Below, one piece after another: positions 16,365 through 28,222 of a DNA stretch of 64,000 nt. The notes beneath the pieces are model-generated. The model worked only from the letters and a program-made list of their open reading frames with translations, ran no database searches and had not been told where the DNA came from. The stretch covers positions 930,001-994,000 of the forward strand of contig CP099422.1 of the NCBI GenBank assembly GCA_024114885.1. The letters are read 5' to 3'. A program made the translations under genes and the position numbers. Positions within the stretch are counted from its first letter, which is position 1; each line of letters begins with the position of its first letter. This DNA is from Septoria linicola (taxonomy: Eukaryota; Ascomycota; Dothideomycetes; Mycosphaerellales; Mycosphaerellaceae).

Positions 16365-18997
16365 CTAATGGCCAATGCCGCCAGCGACCCAATTATTGAA
16401 GTTGGGATCATCAGGTGGCGGGAACAAGCCTCTGTCCTGCACGTCTTGCTGCTGCTGTACCTCTGGTCGTGGTGGTTGTTGCGCCTGCCCTTGCTGCGCT
16501 AGAAGAGCTTCTCTGCGTCTACGCTCGACTTCTCTAGCACGTTGTTGACGATACCAGAAAAGCCCAGCCAAAGCAGCGAGAAGACCGCCGATCAATAGCG
16601 TTTCCATGACATCGTCGTCGATCTCGCCGTCTGTGTCCCAGTCACCTCCCGGCATAGGCTCAGTCCCGTCCCAGTCATCGGCCTCGTACCCTTCCTGGTC
16701 CTGGTAGTAGGCGGCATCTGCGTCAAGAAAGTCCTTGACCCATTCGGCGAAACTCCTAGGCTTCTTCGTCCGCGGCTCGTCTTCGATGCCATGCACACTG
16801 CCGCCTGTTATGCCATTCCACCACGATCGCCAGCGAAGCTTGAACAGACTCAGTTTGACAGGCAGGTATGCTTCACGATTCGTCTCGAGTGCTTGGTCAT
16901 AGAAGCGCTTGGCGAGGTGGAAATCTTGCTCGATGCCGACACCATTCTCGTGCATCCAGCCCAAGTTCCACATCGCTTGCGCAGACTCCAGCGTTTCGGC
17001 TGCTGCTTGATAGCACTGCGCAGCATGTTCGGCGGAGACCGCGGTACCAAGTCCAATCAAGTAATAGTCACCCATCTTCACCAGAGCATCAATGTTTTGC
17101 TGCTTTGCTGATCTTGTCCAATGCACTAGCGCAAGAGCTGCGTCTCCCAATGCTTGCTTGGTGCTGCTTGCTGATGACGAGAGCCAATTCATCGGGCTCC
17201 ACAATGGCTTTGACTGAGCTTGATCAAGAAGCCAAGCAACATTGGCTTGAGCATTCTCAGAACCTTGCTCCGCAGCCATCAAATACGGTATAAACGCTTT
17301 GCTTGGCTCGCCTTCATCGTAAGCCTCGACAGCTTCACTCAGTCCGCTCCAGATTGCCTCTGCTTTCTCGACGACAATCTTGTAGTAGACCGTGGCACTG
17401 CCGCAGGACTTGTCCCGGCCAATACCTTTATTGCTCATTTCAGCAAGATAGTAGAATGCCTCGATGTGGCTGTTCCGTGCAGCCAATTCGAAGTATTTAG
17501 CCGCGGTCGCAGTATCGCCTTGGTCGAGAAACAAGGTACCGAGATGTGTTTGTGCAACTGCAAGGTCTTGGTCTGCGGCGGCAGCGAACAGATCTGCGGC
17601 CTTGATTATGTTTTGATCAACCCCGTAGCCTTCCAGATACATCAGTCCTAGCATGTACTGTGAAAGTGCATCGCCATTGGCCAGTCCACGAGTGAACCAG
17701 ACCTTAGCTTTGCCAAAGTCTTGTTTAGTGCCCTCGCCTCGAAGGAACATGCGACCAAGATAGCCAGCGGCCTTACTTGCCAGCCGTTCTGTACTGTGGG
17801 ACACATCCTTCCTGACCTTGTTGTTTGCTGTCCAGTACTCCCGCGCAACGTCCATGAAGTACTGCTTGGCGATCTTCGCATCACGCTTGAGCCCTCGCGT
17901 GCCATCGTAGTGGAGTCTGGCCAGCCCGAATGTTGCCTTGAGATCTCCCTTTGATGATTGCAAGTGCAGATATTCGAGCACATCTTCCACATCAGCGTAC
18001 GCATCACTAGTGGGTCCACCTTGTTTCGCATTTTGCCCAGCCGAAGCCACGCTGGCGCCCTCCCCGTACACGCCGCCCTCTTCATCAGCTATCCTCCAAG
18101 CATCCCGGACCAGCGAATGGCCACCTGGCGGTCCAGAACGATAGTAAAGGACTGCCTTGTCCGCGACCTGCTTATACCAATGCACCGCCTCGTCACAATT
18201 CTTCGCCGTAGCAATGCCAGCCATATGGCGATAGCCCAAGGTCATTTGCGATCTCGTGTTTCCTTGCTCTGCAGCGAACGTGTGGAATAGCATGCTCTTC
18301 GCCTGGTCCATTTGTATCGAAGGTGCCAATCCCGTGGCGTAGATAAACCCAACCATGTACTGTGCAGTGCTGTTGCCCGTCAGGTCTGACAGCTGCTTAT
18401 ATCTGGTGAAGGCCGCATCGTAGTTGACCGGATGGGAGTGGTTTCCATGGAAGTTCAGTTCGGCAAGCAGATAGATCGCGTCGGGGTCGTTGTCATTCGC
18501 AGCTTCTTCGAGAAGCTTTACGGCTCGTGAGAGGGGCTGTACAAGTTTGGTAGACTGATCCTGAGTTGCACTGGTGGTAAGAGTAGTGTGCTTAGGCGCG
18601 TTCATGAACAGTAGCACGAAGGCTTCTTTGGCATAGTACACAGCATTGCCAAAGATGCCCTTCGGCTTGCTCACGAAGCGCCGAAGCTTTGAGCCTGCCT
18701 GCGGCTTGACTTTACGCAAGAGAGAAATCGCTTCAACGACATCGCTGCGCAGCTCATGTTGCTGCTCTTGCCTGGACTCTGCCTTGGAAGAAAGCGGATC
18801 GACATAATCGCTAAGTGGTTTCGCTCGTTGCAGTGGTGGTAGTTGATCTTCGATATCGTCGGTTTCGATGATGTCTCGTGCAAAAGTAAAGGCTAGGAAG
18901 ATGCATAGCACTGGAACAACGTGAGCTGCAGGTTTTGGTGGGCGCAAGTGGAGGCGATAGGCTTACAGAGCAGGAACGGCAGAATTGGCCGCTTCAT
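16365..18997 (-). CDS. HRD3: ERAD ubiquitin-ligase subunit Hrd3/SEL1L
   Basis: Exons 18997-18967 and 18910-16365 on the minus strand (858 residues). The 56-bp intron (GTAAGC to TTCCAG) joins a first exon MKRPILPFLL to a hydrophobic stretch, giving a classical signal peptide that ends near TFARD. A second in-frame acceptor 15 bases upstream is possible. The body holds many Sel1-like repeats (YLLAELNFHGN, LGYRHMAGIA, GYLGRMFLRGEG, YMLGLMYLEGYG, WNLGWMHENGVG). Near the C-terminus an acidic stretch precedes one transmembrane segment (TLLIGGLLAALAGLFWY) and a basic, Gln-rich cytosolic tail. Architecture matches Hrd3, the ER-membrane partner that recruits misfolded glycoproteins to the Hrd1 ubiquitin ligase. 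Confidence 0.9.
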
Positions 18998-19446
18998 TAT
19001 GGCTGTCGGAATCACGTGTGTACGTTGATTGTGTTGAGTCGCCTATTCGAGGCGCGGTATATGGCTACCGCATTGTATGTTCTCATAAAATGTACAGCAG
19101 GTCGAGCTGAGTAGTGACAAACAACTGGCAACATCCCAAGTGACGCCTTGTGAGCTGCTCGCGTGTCGGACACGGCGTTTCGTGCCCGCCCGCCGCCGAA
19201 TTCCTGCCTTCCCGCTGCACTTCACTTCACTTCCTCTGCCGGCCTGCATTCTCCACTTCCACTTTCTCCGCCTCTTCCACTCTTCACCGTCTTCTGAAGC
19301 GCTTCTTTCGTCGCTCGTCCGTTCTAGGCGTGCCTGCAATAATTCTATGATCGTAGCTAAGCCAAGGCACTCACGGGCGAGGATATTTGATAGTACGGCA
19401 GACGAACATCCCTGGCTGGAGGACTCTGCACCGTCACTAAAGCATA
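18998..19446. other. Divergent promoter region between HRD3 and the next gene
   Basis: No recognisable gene. The plus strand has pyrimidine-rich stretches at 19200-19320 of the kind common in fungal promoters and 5' UTRs. Confidence 0.45.
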
Positions 19447-20103
19447 ATGGCTGCATTTCAATGTCATTTCTGGCGCCTGCCTGCAGAACTGCGTGTATCA
19501 ATTTATGAGTACGTCTACGAGGACTTTTGGGAACCGCGACCTGTCAGACTTGTCGATGCTTCGCCTCCGTCGAGAGATGTCCTCCTAGGCTGTCGTCAAT
19601 TGTACAAAGAAGTCTGGCCGATATATGCTCAATTGTACCGCCAGTACTGGACCGAGAACGACTTCGTGATCTCCCATCACAGCGTAGTCCGAGGATCTTT
19701 GCTGGATGCACAACGGAACAAGTTCTTGACACTGCGGCCAGAAGATCTCGACCATATCATGAAGCTCAATTTGTGGTATCGATGCAGCTTTTCTCAGACT
19801 ATGACCTATACCTTCTCCCATATCATGACTCTGCGATTGCTCAATGATCGAGGCGCATGGACTTTGACAAGCTGTGTCAGTGCCAATGGGGATGAGATTA
19901 TCGGCTCAAGGCAACTCATCGGCAAACAGTTCTGCGAGACTCTTTTCACACGAAGCCGTAAATCTCATGCCCGCACCAATTCCGCCACCTTCAGATGGTC
20001 GCATGCCAATTTCGCGAGCGACCTTGCTGCCTCTGGTAAACAACAACATCCGCTCAGTCAATGGGTAGACTTCCTGACCGATCCTGGCTTGCGAAGTCGT
20101 TGA
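19447..20103 (+). CDS. Hypothetical protein with F-box-like/2EXR-type N-terminus
   Basis: Single-exon frame of 218 residues. The opening FWRLPAELRVSIYEYVYEDF has the LPxELRxxIYEY signature of a large family of uncharacterised fungal proteins with an F-box-like N-terminus; DVLLGCRQLYKEVWPIY is the usual second motif (cRQiyxE). The rest is not recognisable. A role in substrate-adaptor binding is only a family-level guess. Its stop lies 14 bp from the stop of the convergent gene at 20118. Confidence 0.6.
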   Translation: MAAFQCHFWRLPAELRVSIYEYVYEDFWEPRPVRLVDASPPSRDVLLGCRQLYKEVWPIYAQLYRQYWTENDFVISHHSVVRGSLLDAQRNKFLTLRPEDLDHIMKLNLWYRCSFSQTMTYTFSHIMTLRLLNDRGAWTLTSCVSANGDEIIGSRQLIGKQFCETLFTRSRKSHARTNSATFRWSHANFASDLAASGKQQHPLSQWVDFLTDPGLRSR

Positions 20104-20117
20104 TGGGAGCGAATCGT

Positions 20118-20755
20118 CTACCTCATCGCCATCGAGTTGCTGTGATCTTCAGTCTCGCCAGGAGCATCCTCGTTGTTCTCCACCGCATTGCCTGCACTCT
20201 GTGCTTCTTGGGCGCCCACCAGCTCCAATGCCTGCTGAGCCATACGCTGGAGGTTTTGTGCCTGCAGTGTGGTGATCTGCATCGGATCAGGGACTTGAGC
20301 AGGGTACACGGGGGCGTTGCTCTCCCGCTTGGCCTGCTCTGCTGTCTTGCGCTTCACGATGCTGATGTACTTCTGGGCATCGGGGATCGCCCATCCCTTG
20401 TTGCGGGAGTCGTTGAGGATGTACTGGACCTCGCCAGTGGTGCGATAGTAGCCGCGGGCACGGAGAGCAGTCACCACAGCGGACCAAAAATCTGCATTTC
20501 GTTATGTCAGCGACGCGACTCTGATAAACGACGGCGCGTCTCGTTAGAGCGACCGTGACGTGGTTGGCGTAGCTGAAGTCGAAATGCAGAGAAAGGACGT
20601 GCAGAGAATTGATGTGGAGAGGATATACTTACCACCTGGTTCCTTGACCGGCACCTCGTCCTCAATCTGCTGTCGGACCACCTCACACAGGATGTTGCGC
20701 TCGAGTATCGACGCAATCTCCGCCGCAGCGCAGTGAACATCTCTCCTGTCGCCAT
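20118..20755 (-). CDS. Hypothetical protein, two exons, 5' end unresolved
   Basis: Exon 2 is 20491-20118. Exon 1 ends at 20633 with GTAAGT; the join GG|GTAAGT to CAG|ATTTTTGG restores a codon and gives EPGDFWSAVV. The downstream protein continues ALRARGYYRTTGEVQYILND and ends in a Gln-rich helix and acidic tail. Upstream the same frame reads EIASILERNILCEVVRQQ but has no ATG. The nearby ATG at 20755 (MATGEMFTAL) is in another frame and would join this one only if two bases were skipped at CTGCGGCGG. So either there is a frameshift or an upstream exon was missed. No family recognised. Confidence 0.5.
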
Positions 20756-21204
20756 GATGCTTGTTGGCGTGGTAGTAGGTGTGCGTGCAGAGAAGAGAGG
20801 TTGTCGAGAGTGCAAGAAATGACACAAATGTGTGTTCGCGAACTCGAGTGATTAGCGGCCACCCCTCTGTCAGCTTCACATGCACAAAACCACGCTAAGG
20901 AACGCTTCACGCATACTGCCAACTCTGCGCTCACGCGTTGAGCCAACGCGATGAGTGGCTGTTATCAATCGCGAGGAAATGGCATTCTCGTGTTATGTAT
21001 CGTCAGTGAGTGCGGCCCACGACGCGCCACCTACTCGTCGGGTCAATTCGAGCACTACATCTCAGCGGTTGGCTTCAATGATCACCTCCAATACTATCAG
21101 CAAAGCCGTAATGCACACTTGGCTTGGCTACATGCGTTCGAGAGTGTAGCACCATCATTGAGGATGAAGACAGCATTCCTGCTTCCGGTGTCCTGTGGGC
21201 GATC
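20756..21204. other. Intergenic, nothing recognised
   Basis: Probably the promoter of the minus-strand gene at 20118-20755 and the 3' flank of the small secreted ORF. No coding pattern was identified. Confidence 0.35.
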
Positions 21205-21432
21205 TTAGACTTGCAGGACAGTCGTAAGTGGTGTCTGGGTCTCGATTACTGAGGGGTCTGGTGGGCATGTGACACCACGATCGAACTCTTGATTCCTGTA
21301 GTCATTTGGGTCTCCGCTGATCTCGATGGGGCTGGTCTTAACTTGAACGACACCATTATTACGAGGAGGAATAACCAGAGTCTGAGCAGAAGTCAGGGCA
21401 AAGAGTGCCGCAACGGAAGCGATGTTCTTCAT
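21205..21432 (-). CDS. Small secreted protein, resembles truncated start of a PL3-type pectate lyase
   Basis: A 75-residue frame from ATG 21432. MKNIASVAALFALTSAQ is a clear signal peptide. The next part, TLVIPPRNNGVV...PIEISGD...FDRGVTCP, follows the order of the mature N-terminus of pectate lyase family 3 proteins (IP..xG.V, a PxxISG, then YDRGVxC). After VTCP the match ends in a short unrelated tail and stop, and the catalytic part is absent downstream. It could be a decayed lyase or an independent small secreted protein with one cysteine. Similarity is by eye. Confidence 0.5.
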   Translation of the reverse strand: MKNIASVAALFALTSAQTLVIPPRNNGVVQVKTSPIEISGDPNDYRNQEFDRGVTCPPDPSVIETQTPLTTVLQV

Positions 21433-22698
21433 GATGACAAGGAGTATCAATGTGCGATTTCGAGATGAGCTTTGGTATCCAAGGGACAGGTGTGCTTGAT
21501 ATACAGGAGCAGCATTGCTGTCTAGGGCAGACCTTTATATTGCCTTGAAATCCTCGTGTTACCTTGGAACAACTCCTGCATCTTCGCACCTGCCGTACGT
21601 GGTGAAAGTGCCAGGCACGAATACGGAAGTCTGTTGTCTCATACATCAATTCCAATGCAGGGACGGACTCGGTGTGGGACCCGAGTGACAGTAGTCTGAA
21701 GCAGGGCGAGCCAAGTTGTGAATCCAGGTTTGCTCCCTTTCCCCAGCCAAGCCGTGAGTCAGACTGGTGCGACAAGAGCTCCCGAAAGGGCCTGCGGAGG
21801 TCAAGCTCAACGTTGTGCTTTGGCTTTCGTCGTTGTCTGGATGCCATATACTGCTGTGAACCTATAGAGAGCATCTCTTTGAGTTACAGGCATTCTCTGG
21901 TGGTTCGCTCGTGATTACCCCAAAGCACATCAATTGAGGTCTTCTGCTCTGAAATCAGCAGCCCATCCGTGTTCAGACAAAGTAGCCTTTTCTCTATACA
22001 ATAGCCCGGATTTTCGAAAACTGATAGTCTCACCCACGTGTTGGGCTTCAAAGGATGGAAAGGCTTGCCGAGCAGGAACAACAAGACTTGGTTGCTTAGG
22101 TCCATAGGAGGCGGCACGTTCCTCGTATCCCATGCGGCTTGACACGGTCTAGAGCTCCATGTCTGTACAGCCGCAGGTCTTGTTGACGATGGACTACCAT
22201 CAGCGTCACATCAGAAGTTTAATGTTCACGCCACGCACTGGGACACCTGCATCTCAAGTCGCTGCCAACGCGACGCCAAATACCTGTAGACGGCTGTCGA
22301 GCCATGACCAAGGCCGCGGCATGAAGACTTGCTTTCGTAGTGTCCTTAATCTCATGGTTAACGCCATGTCACTTCGTGATGCAGGTCAAGAGCGAGTGAT
22401 TGATCATGCAGCGCAAAGTCGGTCACGGTTGAGACGGTTTTGAGAGCATGGAAAAGATAGGCGAGAGGTGTCAGGTGAAGCAGTAAGAACTCGGTCGGTC
22501 GGGTACCGTCGATGTGTCATCAAACTTGGAGCTGTCTGTGAACGCCGAGGGGAGGACAAGAGCAGTTTCTTTTCAGTCCAGCTTTCTCCGTACCCCGACT
22601 GGACTCTACGCCTGCGTGCGCGCGCCGGCCAGGAGTCAAGGCTAGATGATGGACCGATAAGAACATCGTTAGATTTGCCAACATCAGGCTGATACTAT
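21433..22698. other. 1.27-kb intergenic region, no gene recognised
   Basis: Frames up to about 170 codons exist but have no recognisable domains or splice context. If the pectate-lyase-like ORF was once longer, no remnant is seen on this side. Confidence 0.4.
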
Positions 22699-25356
22699 TC
22701 AGTAGATAAAGTAGCTCTGGCTCAAAGGCAATGTCGTAGCAGGCTCAGCCTTCATTTCCACTCCATCAGCTTCGACAATCTGTGAACGAATAGTCAGCAA
22801 CAGTATCACAGCAATCTTGGAATCATGACGGCACTCACATATCTCTCCGCATCAACCTTCATCTTCGGCATGCTTCCATTGAACTTCATATCCCCCTTCT
22901 TCACCGTTCTACAGCTCTTGACAGCCTCGATCCTCTTCTTCAATCCATACTTGCCCACTTTGCCATTGTCGATGCTGGCTTTGCTTACCCACGCGATGCC
23001 TGTGCTGGGCACCATAGCGCCGAACATAGGTCGCATAATGACAGGCTCCACAGTAGGAATACTGGCATTTGGGTCACCCATCTGACTCCAGGCAATCATG
23101 CCACCTTTCACGACCTGAGCAGGTTTCGCGCCGAAGTTGGCAGGATCCCAGAGGACCAGATCGGCCAGCTTGCCGACTTCGATCGAGCCGATCAAGTGGG
23201 ACATGCCCTGCGCAAGAGCTGGATTGATGGTGTACTTGGAGATGTAGCGTTTGACGCGGAAGTTATCGGCGTCTGTGCCCTCATCTTCAGGCAAGAAACC
23301 TCGTTGAACTTTGTTCTTGTGGGCAGTGTTCCACGTGCGAAGGATGACTTCGCCACAGCGGCCCATGGCTTGAGAGTCGGAGGACATCATGCTAATGGCA
23401 CCGAGGTCGTGGAGTACGTCTTCTGCGGCGATGGTTTCGCCGCGAATTCGTGATTCGGCGAAGGCGACGTCCTCTGGAATGTTTCGAGATAAGTGGTGGC
23501 AGACCATGAGCATGTCCAAGTGTTCATCGAGAGTGTTGCCGGTGTAGGGACGTGTGGGGTTGGTGGACGATGGCAGAACGTTAGGATGCTCGACTACGCT
23601 GATAATATCAGGTGCGTGGCCCCCTCCCGCACCTTCGGTGTGGTACGTATGAACTGTGCGGTCCTTGAAAGCCGCAACTGTAGTCTCTACGAAGCCTGAC
23701 TCGTTCAAAGTATCAGTGTGAATCAGTGTCTGGATGTCGTACTCCTCGCAGACCGAAAGACAGGTATCGATAGTCTTTGGTGTCGTGCCCCAGTCCTCGT
23801 GTAACTTGAGCCCGCAGACTCCAGCTTCTGCTTGACCTCGTAGGCCCTCAGGATCTGCGTCATTACCTTTGCCTGTGACTCCAACGTTGATAGGTAGGCC
23901 ATCACAAGCTTGCAACATCCACTCTATCATGTTCGTACTAGGCGTGCAAGTCGTGGCATTTGTACTAGTGCTTGGTCCCGTCCCGCCACCTAGGAAAGTC
24001 GTGATGCCACTTGCAACTGCTTCATATGCTTGTTGAGGGCAAATGAAGTGGATGTGCGAATCAAATCCACCATATGTGACAAGCTTGTGCTCGCCTGCAA
24101 TGACATCTGTAGAGACACCAACGACAAGGTCGGGATGCACGCCTGCCATGACATCTGGGTTCCCAGCCTTACCAATGCCCACAATGATGCCGTTCTTGAT
24201 ACCGATATCGGCTTTGTAGATACCAGTGTAGTCGACTATCAAGGCATTCGTGACCACGGTATCGAGACAATCCTTGTCCGCTCGTCCAGAAGCCTGACCC
24301 ATACCATCACGGATCGTCTTGCCACCACCGAATGTACACTCATCTCCAAATACAGTCATGTCGCTTTCCACTTTGATCCACAAGTCAGTAGGACCAAGTC
24401 TAACGCGATCTCCTGTCGTAGGCCCGAACATCGCAATATAGCTCTCGCGATCCATGGTGAAGTTCTCCAAAACTCGATCTGCTCGGGGTTGTTCACCGTG
24501 AAGAAAGCCTCCATCTCGAAGTTTCTGCAAAACGCCGTCGTCGCTCACCGCATGCACACCTCCAGCAGCAATATCATTTCCGCCACGTATGACTTTGTTG
24601 CCTGCAATCTCGACAAGTGTAACAGTCCTGCTCTCTCCTGGCTCAAATCGGACGGACGTGCCCGCGGGGATATCAAGTCTCATGCCCCTCGCCTTCAGTC
24701 GATCGAACTCCAGCTTGGGATTCGTCTCAACGAAGTGGTAGTGACTTCCTACTTGGATCGGCCGATCACCCTTGCTGGTCACTTTCAGCTTTATCCTTCG
24801 CCGTCCCTCGTTCAAAGCTATCCTCCCCGAGGCACCCTTCACGGCAATCACAGCTCCGGGCATCTTCTCTTGCTCCCACGCATCCAGTCCCTCCACAGGT
24901 GGCCATGGAAATTTCTCAAGAGAGGGCACTGGCAGGAAGCTGCCATATAACGCTCTTTCTAAGCTCCCCTCATCTGTAGCGATCGGATTATGTATCGTGA
25001 CCAGATATGTTCCGTTTCTGAATGTCCCTTCCACCATCATCTCCGTCAAGGTGTGTGGTACGCTAGGCAGTACATGCCGTCGTCCGAGCAGCGTGGTGCC
25101 CAGAGACATAAGGTCGGCCACTGTGTGCTCGCCATCTCGGATGAGTTCGTGGAGGACCGAAGCGATCAGGGCGAGAGATTCTGTGTGATTCAGCCGTACT
25201 CCGCGTGCAAGACGCCGTTGAGCGAGGAATCCAGTCTGCGATATCAAAAGTTTGTCGATCTATCGCAATATTGGCTGTTAGGAAAGCTCATTGCGATGTT
25301 GACTGCGCTGAGGTTATAATTGAAAACTGTAGTACCTCTTTAGGCGCTAATTGCAT
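22699..25356 (-). CDS. Urease, single-chain fungal type
   Basis: Hydrolyses urea to ammonia and carbamate in the cytosol. Three exons: 25356-25336 (seven codons, MQLAPKE), 25259-22839, 22779-22699, giving 840 residues, the usual fungal length. Intron 1 (76 bp) has a CTAAC branch site; intron 2 (59 bp) has GTGAGT. The gamma and beta subunit parts come first, then the catalytic alpha part. Active-site elements are intact: GFDSHIHF supplies the HxH nickel ligands, GLKLHEDWG the carbamylated lysine, LIHTDTLNESG and HTYHTEGAGGGHAPDI further histidines, MVCHHLS the flap Cys-His, and SSDSQAMGR the Asp. The protein ends LPLSQSYFIY. Enzyme activity needs nickel accessory proteins not present here. The first and last exons are easy to miss. 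Confidence 0.97.
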
Positions 25357-26748
25357 CTTGTCGATCCTGTACTGCCGTGAGAACCTATAGCATGAATTCT
25401 GTTACGTGAGAACAAATGACACAAGCATTGGGAACAGTCAGCTGGGAGCTGCTGTGCTTTAGTGAAGAGAGTGGGGATAGCGATGGCTGGCTGCGGGGGC
25501 GGATGGGAAGTTTCCTGCAGGGAACAAGGAAGATAAGAGATACGTGAGTACGCTATGGGTATACTAATGGTATGCATTTGGTCGGCTGCATGGTCGCCTG
25601 CTGCTATGCTGATCGTTCGCGGTCGCGATTGATGATATTTGATAATGTCAGGAAGTTGCTCGCTGTTCACTTGCAAGTTGTCACAGCACACTAGCGGGAC
25701 CAGCCGCGTCAGTGCACTTCTTTTTCTTCTGCGTCTCTGCTCTGGATTGCTAGTAGTTCTATCATGCTTGCTCATCGGCAATAGCAGATACGAGCGACTC
25801 GACTGACTGCGAAAGCTGCCTTTTTAGCAGTCCTCAGGCGTCGCGAACTTCGCTCTTGTTCAGCAAATCGAGGAAAGCTGGATCAGCATGCTATGACATT
25901 CGCAGATCTTATTCTTTCGATATTTGAATCGATCAAGCCTGCAGCAAGAGCTGGCATCTGAGGATGTTGCACTTGACCAGCAGGAAGTGAACACAGCATA
26001 ACTTCTAGCATGGCATCGCCAACGCTTTAAAAAGGCTTGCTCGTCAAGGATTGTATCTGTCGCGACACCGATTCGACTCTGCCACGAAGTAGCGTGATTG
26101 GAGTGCTGTAGCTAGCATCAAGCAGTATGCAACATGCGCGCTTGACAGTTCATGCCGCTGGTGTTGGTGAGAAGATGGGCCTCCGGTGTGACCCATTCTA
26201 TTGGACTTCGGCGGTCTTCAGCCGTCTTGCACAGTGACTTTGATACAGTGTTCGACTTGTGCAGGCTGCTCCCGGGCTAGATTTGATTAAGTCATCTTGT
26301 GAATCCTGAATGGGCGGTTTAACTACGTGGTCGATGCTCTTTGCGTGCTGCTGGAGTGGAACGATTGGATGGCTATCGTACATCCTTGGAAACTGCAACC
26401 CAACCACGAGGAGGTCAACGATACTGTGCGCACGCATCCAGTCAATTCGTTGTTGTTGTTCTGGAGAGAGGGCCAGTTTGGTGACCTGACCTGGCAAAAG
26501 CGTGCTAGCCCAGATCTGGACTTTCTACCCGAGCAATTCTGTCGCAATTTTCACTGCCTTCCCTTTCAATTTCTCGCGCATCGCACTCCACCTCATCAAA
26601 TACCATTAACGACGCGCGAACGACTAGTTAGTTGCCCAGCGTGGCGGACCCAACGAACAACCACATCTCGCCATATCCTGAACAGTTCCAGCAGCTGGTT
26701 TCGTGGGCTGCGCAAAGTGCAGAACTGCCTGCTACCAATCAGCACGAC
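25357..26748. other. Intergenic between urease and the HMG-box gene
   Basis: Divergent promoter region of about 1.4 kb. From 26632 to 26748 the frame of the HMG-box protein is open upstream of its first ATG and looks coding, but it lacks an ATG and is preceded by a stop at 26629. No other gene recognised. Confidence 0.45.
25531..25645. promoter_or_regulatory. Candidate GATA-factor sites upstream of urease
   Basis: AGATAAG at 25531-25537 and TGATAA at 25640-25645 match the HGATAR consensus of nitrogen-regulatory GATA factors. They lie about 175 and 290 bp upstream of the urease start codon. Such motifs are common by chance; nitrogen control of urease is the reason to note them. Confidence 0.35.
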
Positions 26749-28222
26749 ATGGCTTCCTATCCTTCGACTCTTCAGGTCAACGTAGACACTGAGCGCTTCA
26801 TCCAGACGCGTAATGCTGTATGTATATCATTCTTTACCTAGTTCACCTGAGCGGGGCCGTCATGCGACGCGTCAACAAAGAGACACGACGCGACGGCCTA
26901 GCAACTGCCGACTGCCACTCGCCGTGTCATTGTCGCGCCCTAGCATGCAGCACGACAATGCGACCATGCGACGAGGTTGCCTAAGGTCGGCCTTGCGATC
27001 GCGTAGTCTATCATGCTCAGCGATCAGTCGAGATCATGTTGCGCCCATGGTTTCGTGATGTTGATGATGACCTATGCGTCCGGCAGCTAATGGCTCTCAG
27101 CTCACCAGCGCATACATTGGACTCAGTAGCTCCATTGACACCGCCATCAAGGCCTACATTGCGCATACCGACGTGGTGCTGCAGGGCCATGGCACGTTCG
27201 ACGTTAGCCAGCTCCTCCTTCCATTTCAAGGTGCTGCAGGCGCCGCACAAGTCGCAGAGCAGGCGATTCAGAACGGGCTGATCCAGCTCGCCGCCCAGCC
27301 AACAGACGCCAACGGTGTCGATTCCAAGAAGAAGGAGAAACGTCCATACAAGCAGCGTGATCCAAATGCGCCAAAGCGACCACTTACTGCCTACTTCCGC
27401 TACCTCAGAGAGGTGCGCCCTTTCATCGCGCAAGAGGTCGCCAACAATCCACCCAGCGATGGCACGAAGGCTGGCGATATCAGCAAAATCGCTACGGAAC
27501 GCTGGCGAGCCATGAGTGACGCCCAACGCAAGCCGTATCATGCTGCTTACCAGAGTGAAATGGGCGCATACGAAGAAGCCACCAAGGCGTACAAGGCTGC
27601 AGGAGGTGGTGTTGAGGACGATGCCGACGCTGAGGCGGTAGAGGGTGACCTCGACTCTCCAGCAGCTCAGCCTGCAGTGGCAGCAGCAGAAGACAGCGAC
27701 GACTCTTCCTCGGATGACGACAGCTCTAGTGAAGAGGACTCGAATGAGGAAGAGTCAGTGCCGGCAAAGCTGCCAACTCCCCCACCGCCGCCGAAGGAGA
27801 AGAAAACGCCCAAAGCAGGACCAAAGAAGGTCAAGGCTGCTGCTGACGCCACTCCTGCCATACCTTTCAACAACATCAACGCTGGTAACCACAACATTGA
27901 TCCGCAATTGACTGGCGGTGCTCCGGTGGCCAACATGGCTTCTACGCCAAACATCCCAAGCCCTTTCACCGCTCCAGCGCTCAGCCAAGCCTCGGCGACA
28001 ACGTCTAAGAAGCGTAAGGCTGCGACGGACACGCCTACTACCACCGAGGGAAGTGAGAAGAAGAAGCGTGGCAGGCCAAGCAAGAAAGATGCTGCAGCAG
28101 TGGCCGCTGAACAAGTCGCGGCCGCCGCACAGCTGCACATGCCAGAGTCTAGTCAGCCGGAGACAGCCAGTGGCGCCGAGAAGAAGAAGAAAAAGAAGAG
28201 AAAGAGTGAGGCTGCTGCATGA
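26749..28222 (+). CDS. HMG-box chromatin protein (Nhp10/Hmo1-like) with AT-hook
   Basis: Exons 26749-26817 and 27101-28222 (396 residues). The 283-bp intron has GTATGT and ends GCTAATGGCTCTCAG, where CTAAT serves as branch site. The N-terminal helical region (LTSAYIGLSSSIDTAIKAY) is typical of Nhp10-type proteins. One HMG box spans about residues 108-185 (DPNAPKRPLTAYFRYL, then KIATERWRAMSDAQRKPY), a DNA-bending fold. An acidic Ser/Asp/Glu stretch follows, then Pro-rich sequence, an AT-hook-like KKRGRPSKK, and a lysine-rich tail. In yeast Nhp10 is an INO80 remodeller subunit; that role here is inferred. An additional 5' exon is possible. Confidence 0.8.

Noticed and set aside
18911..18947. 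Long HRD3 frame taken from a TTG at 18947 as start
   Set aside because: There is no ATG there. An upstream ATG at 18997 plus a 56-bp intron gives a proper signal peptide.
21433..22150. 171-codon minus-strand frame as a gene upstream of the secreted ORF
   Set aside because: No recognisable domain, unusual composition rich in Cys, Arg and Ser, and it overlaps the start region of the better supported small secreted protein.
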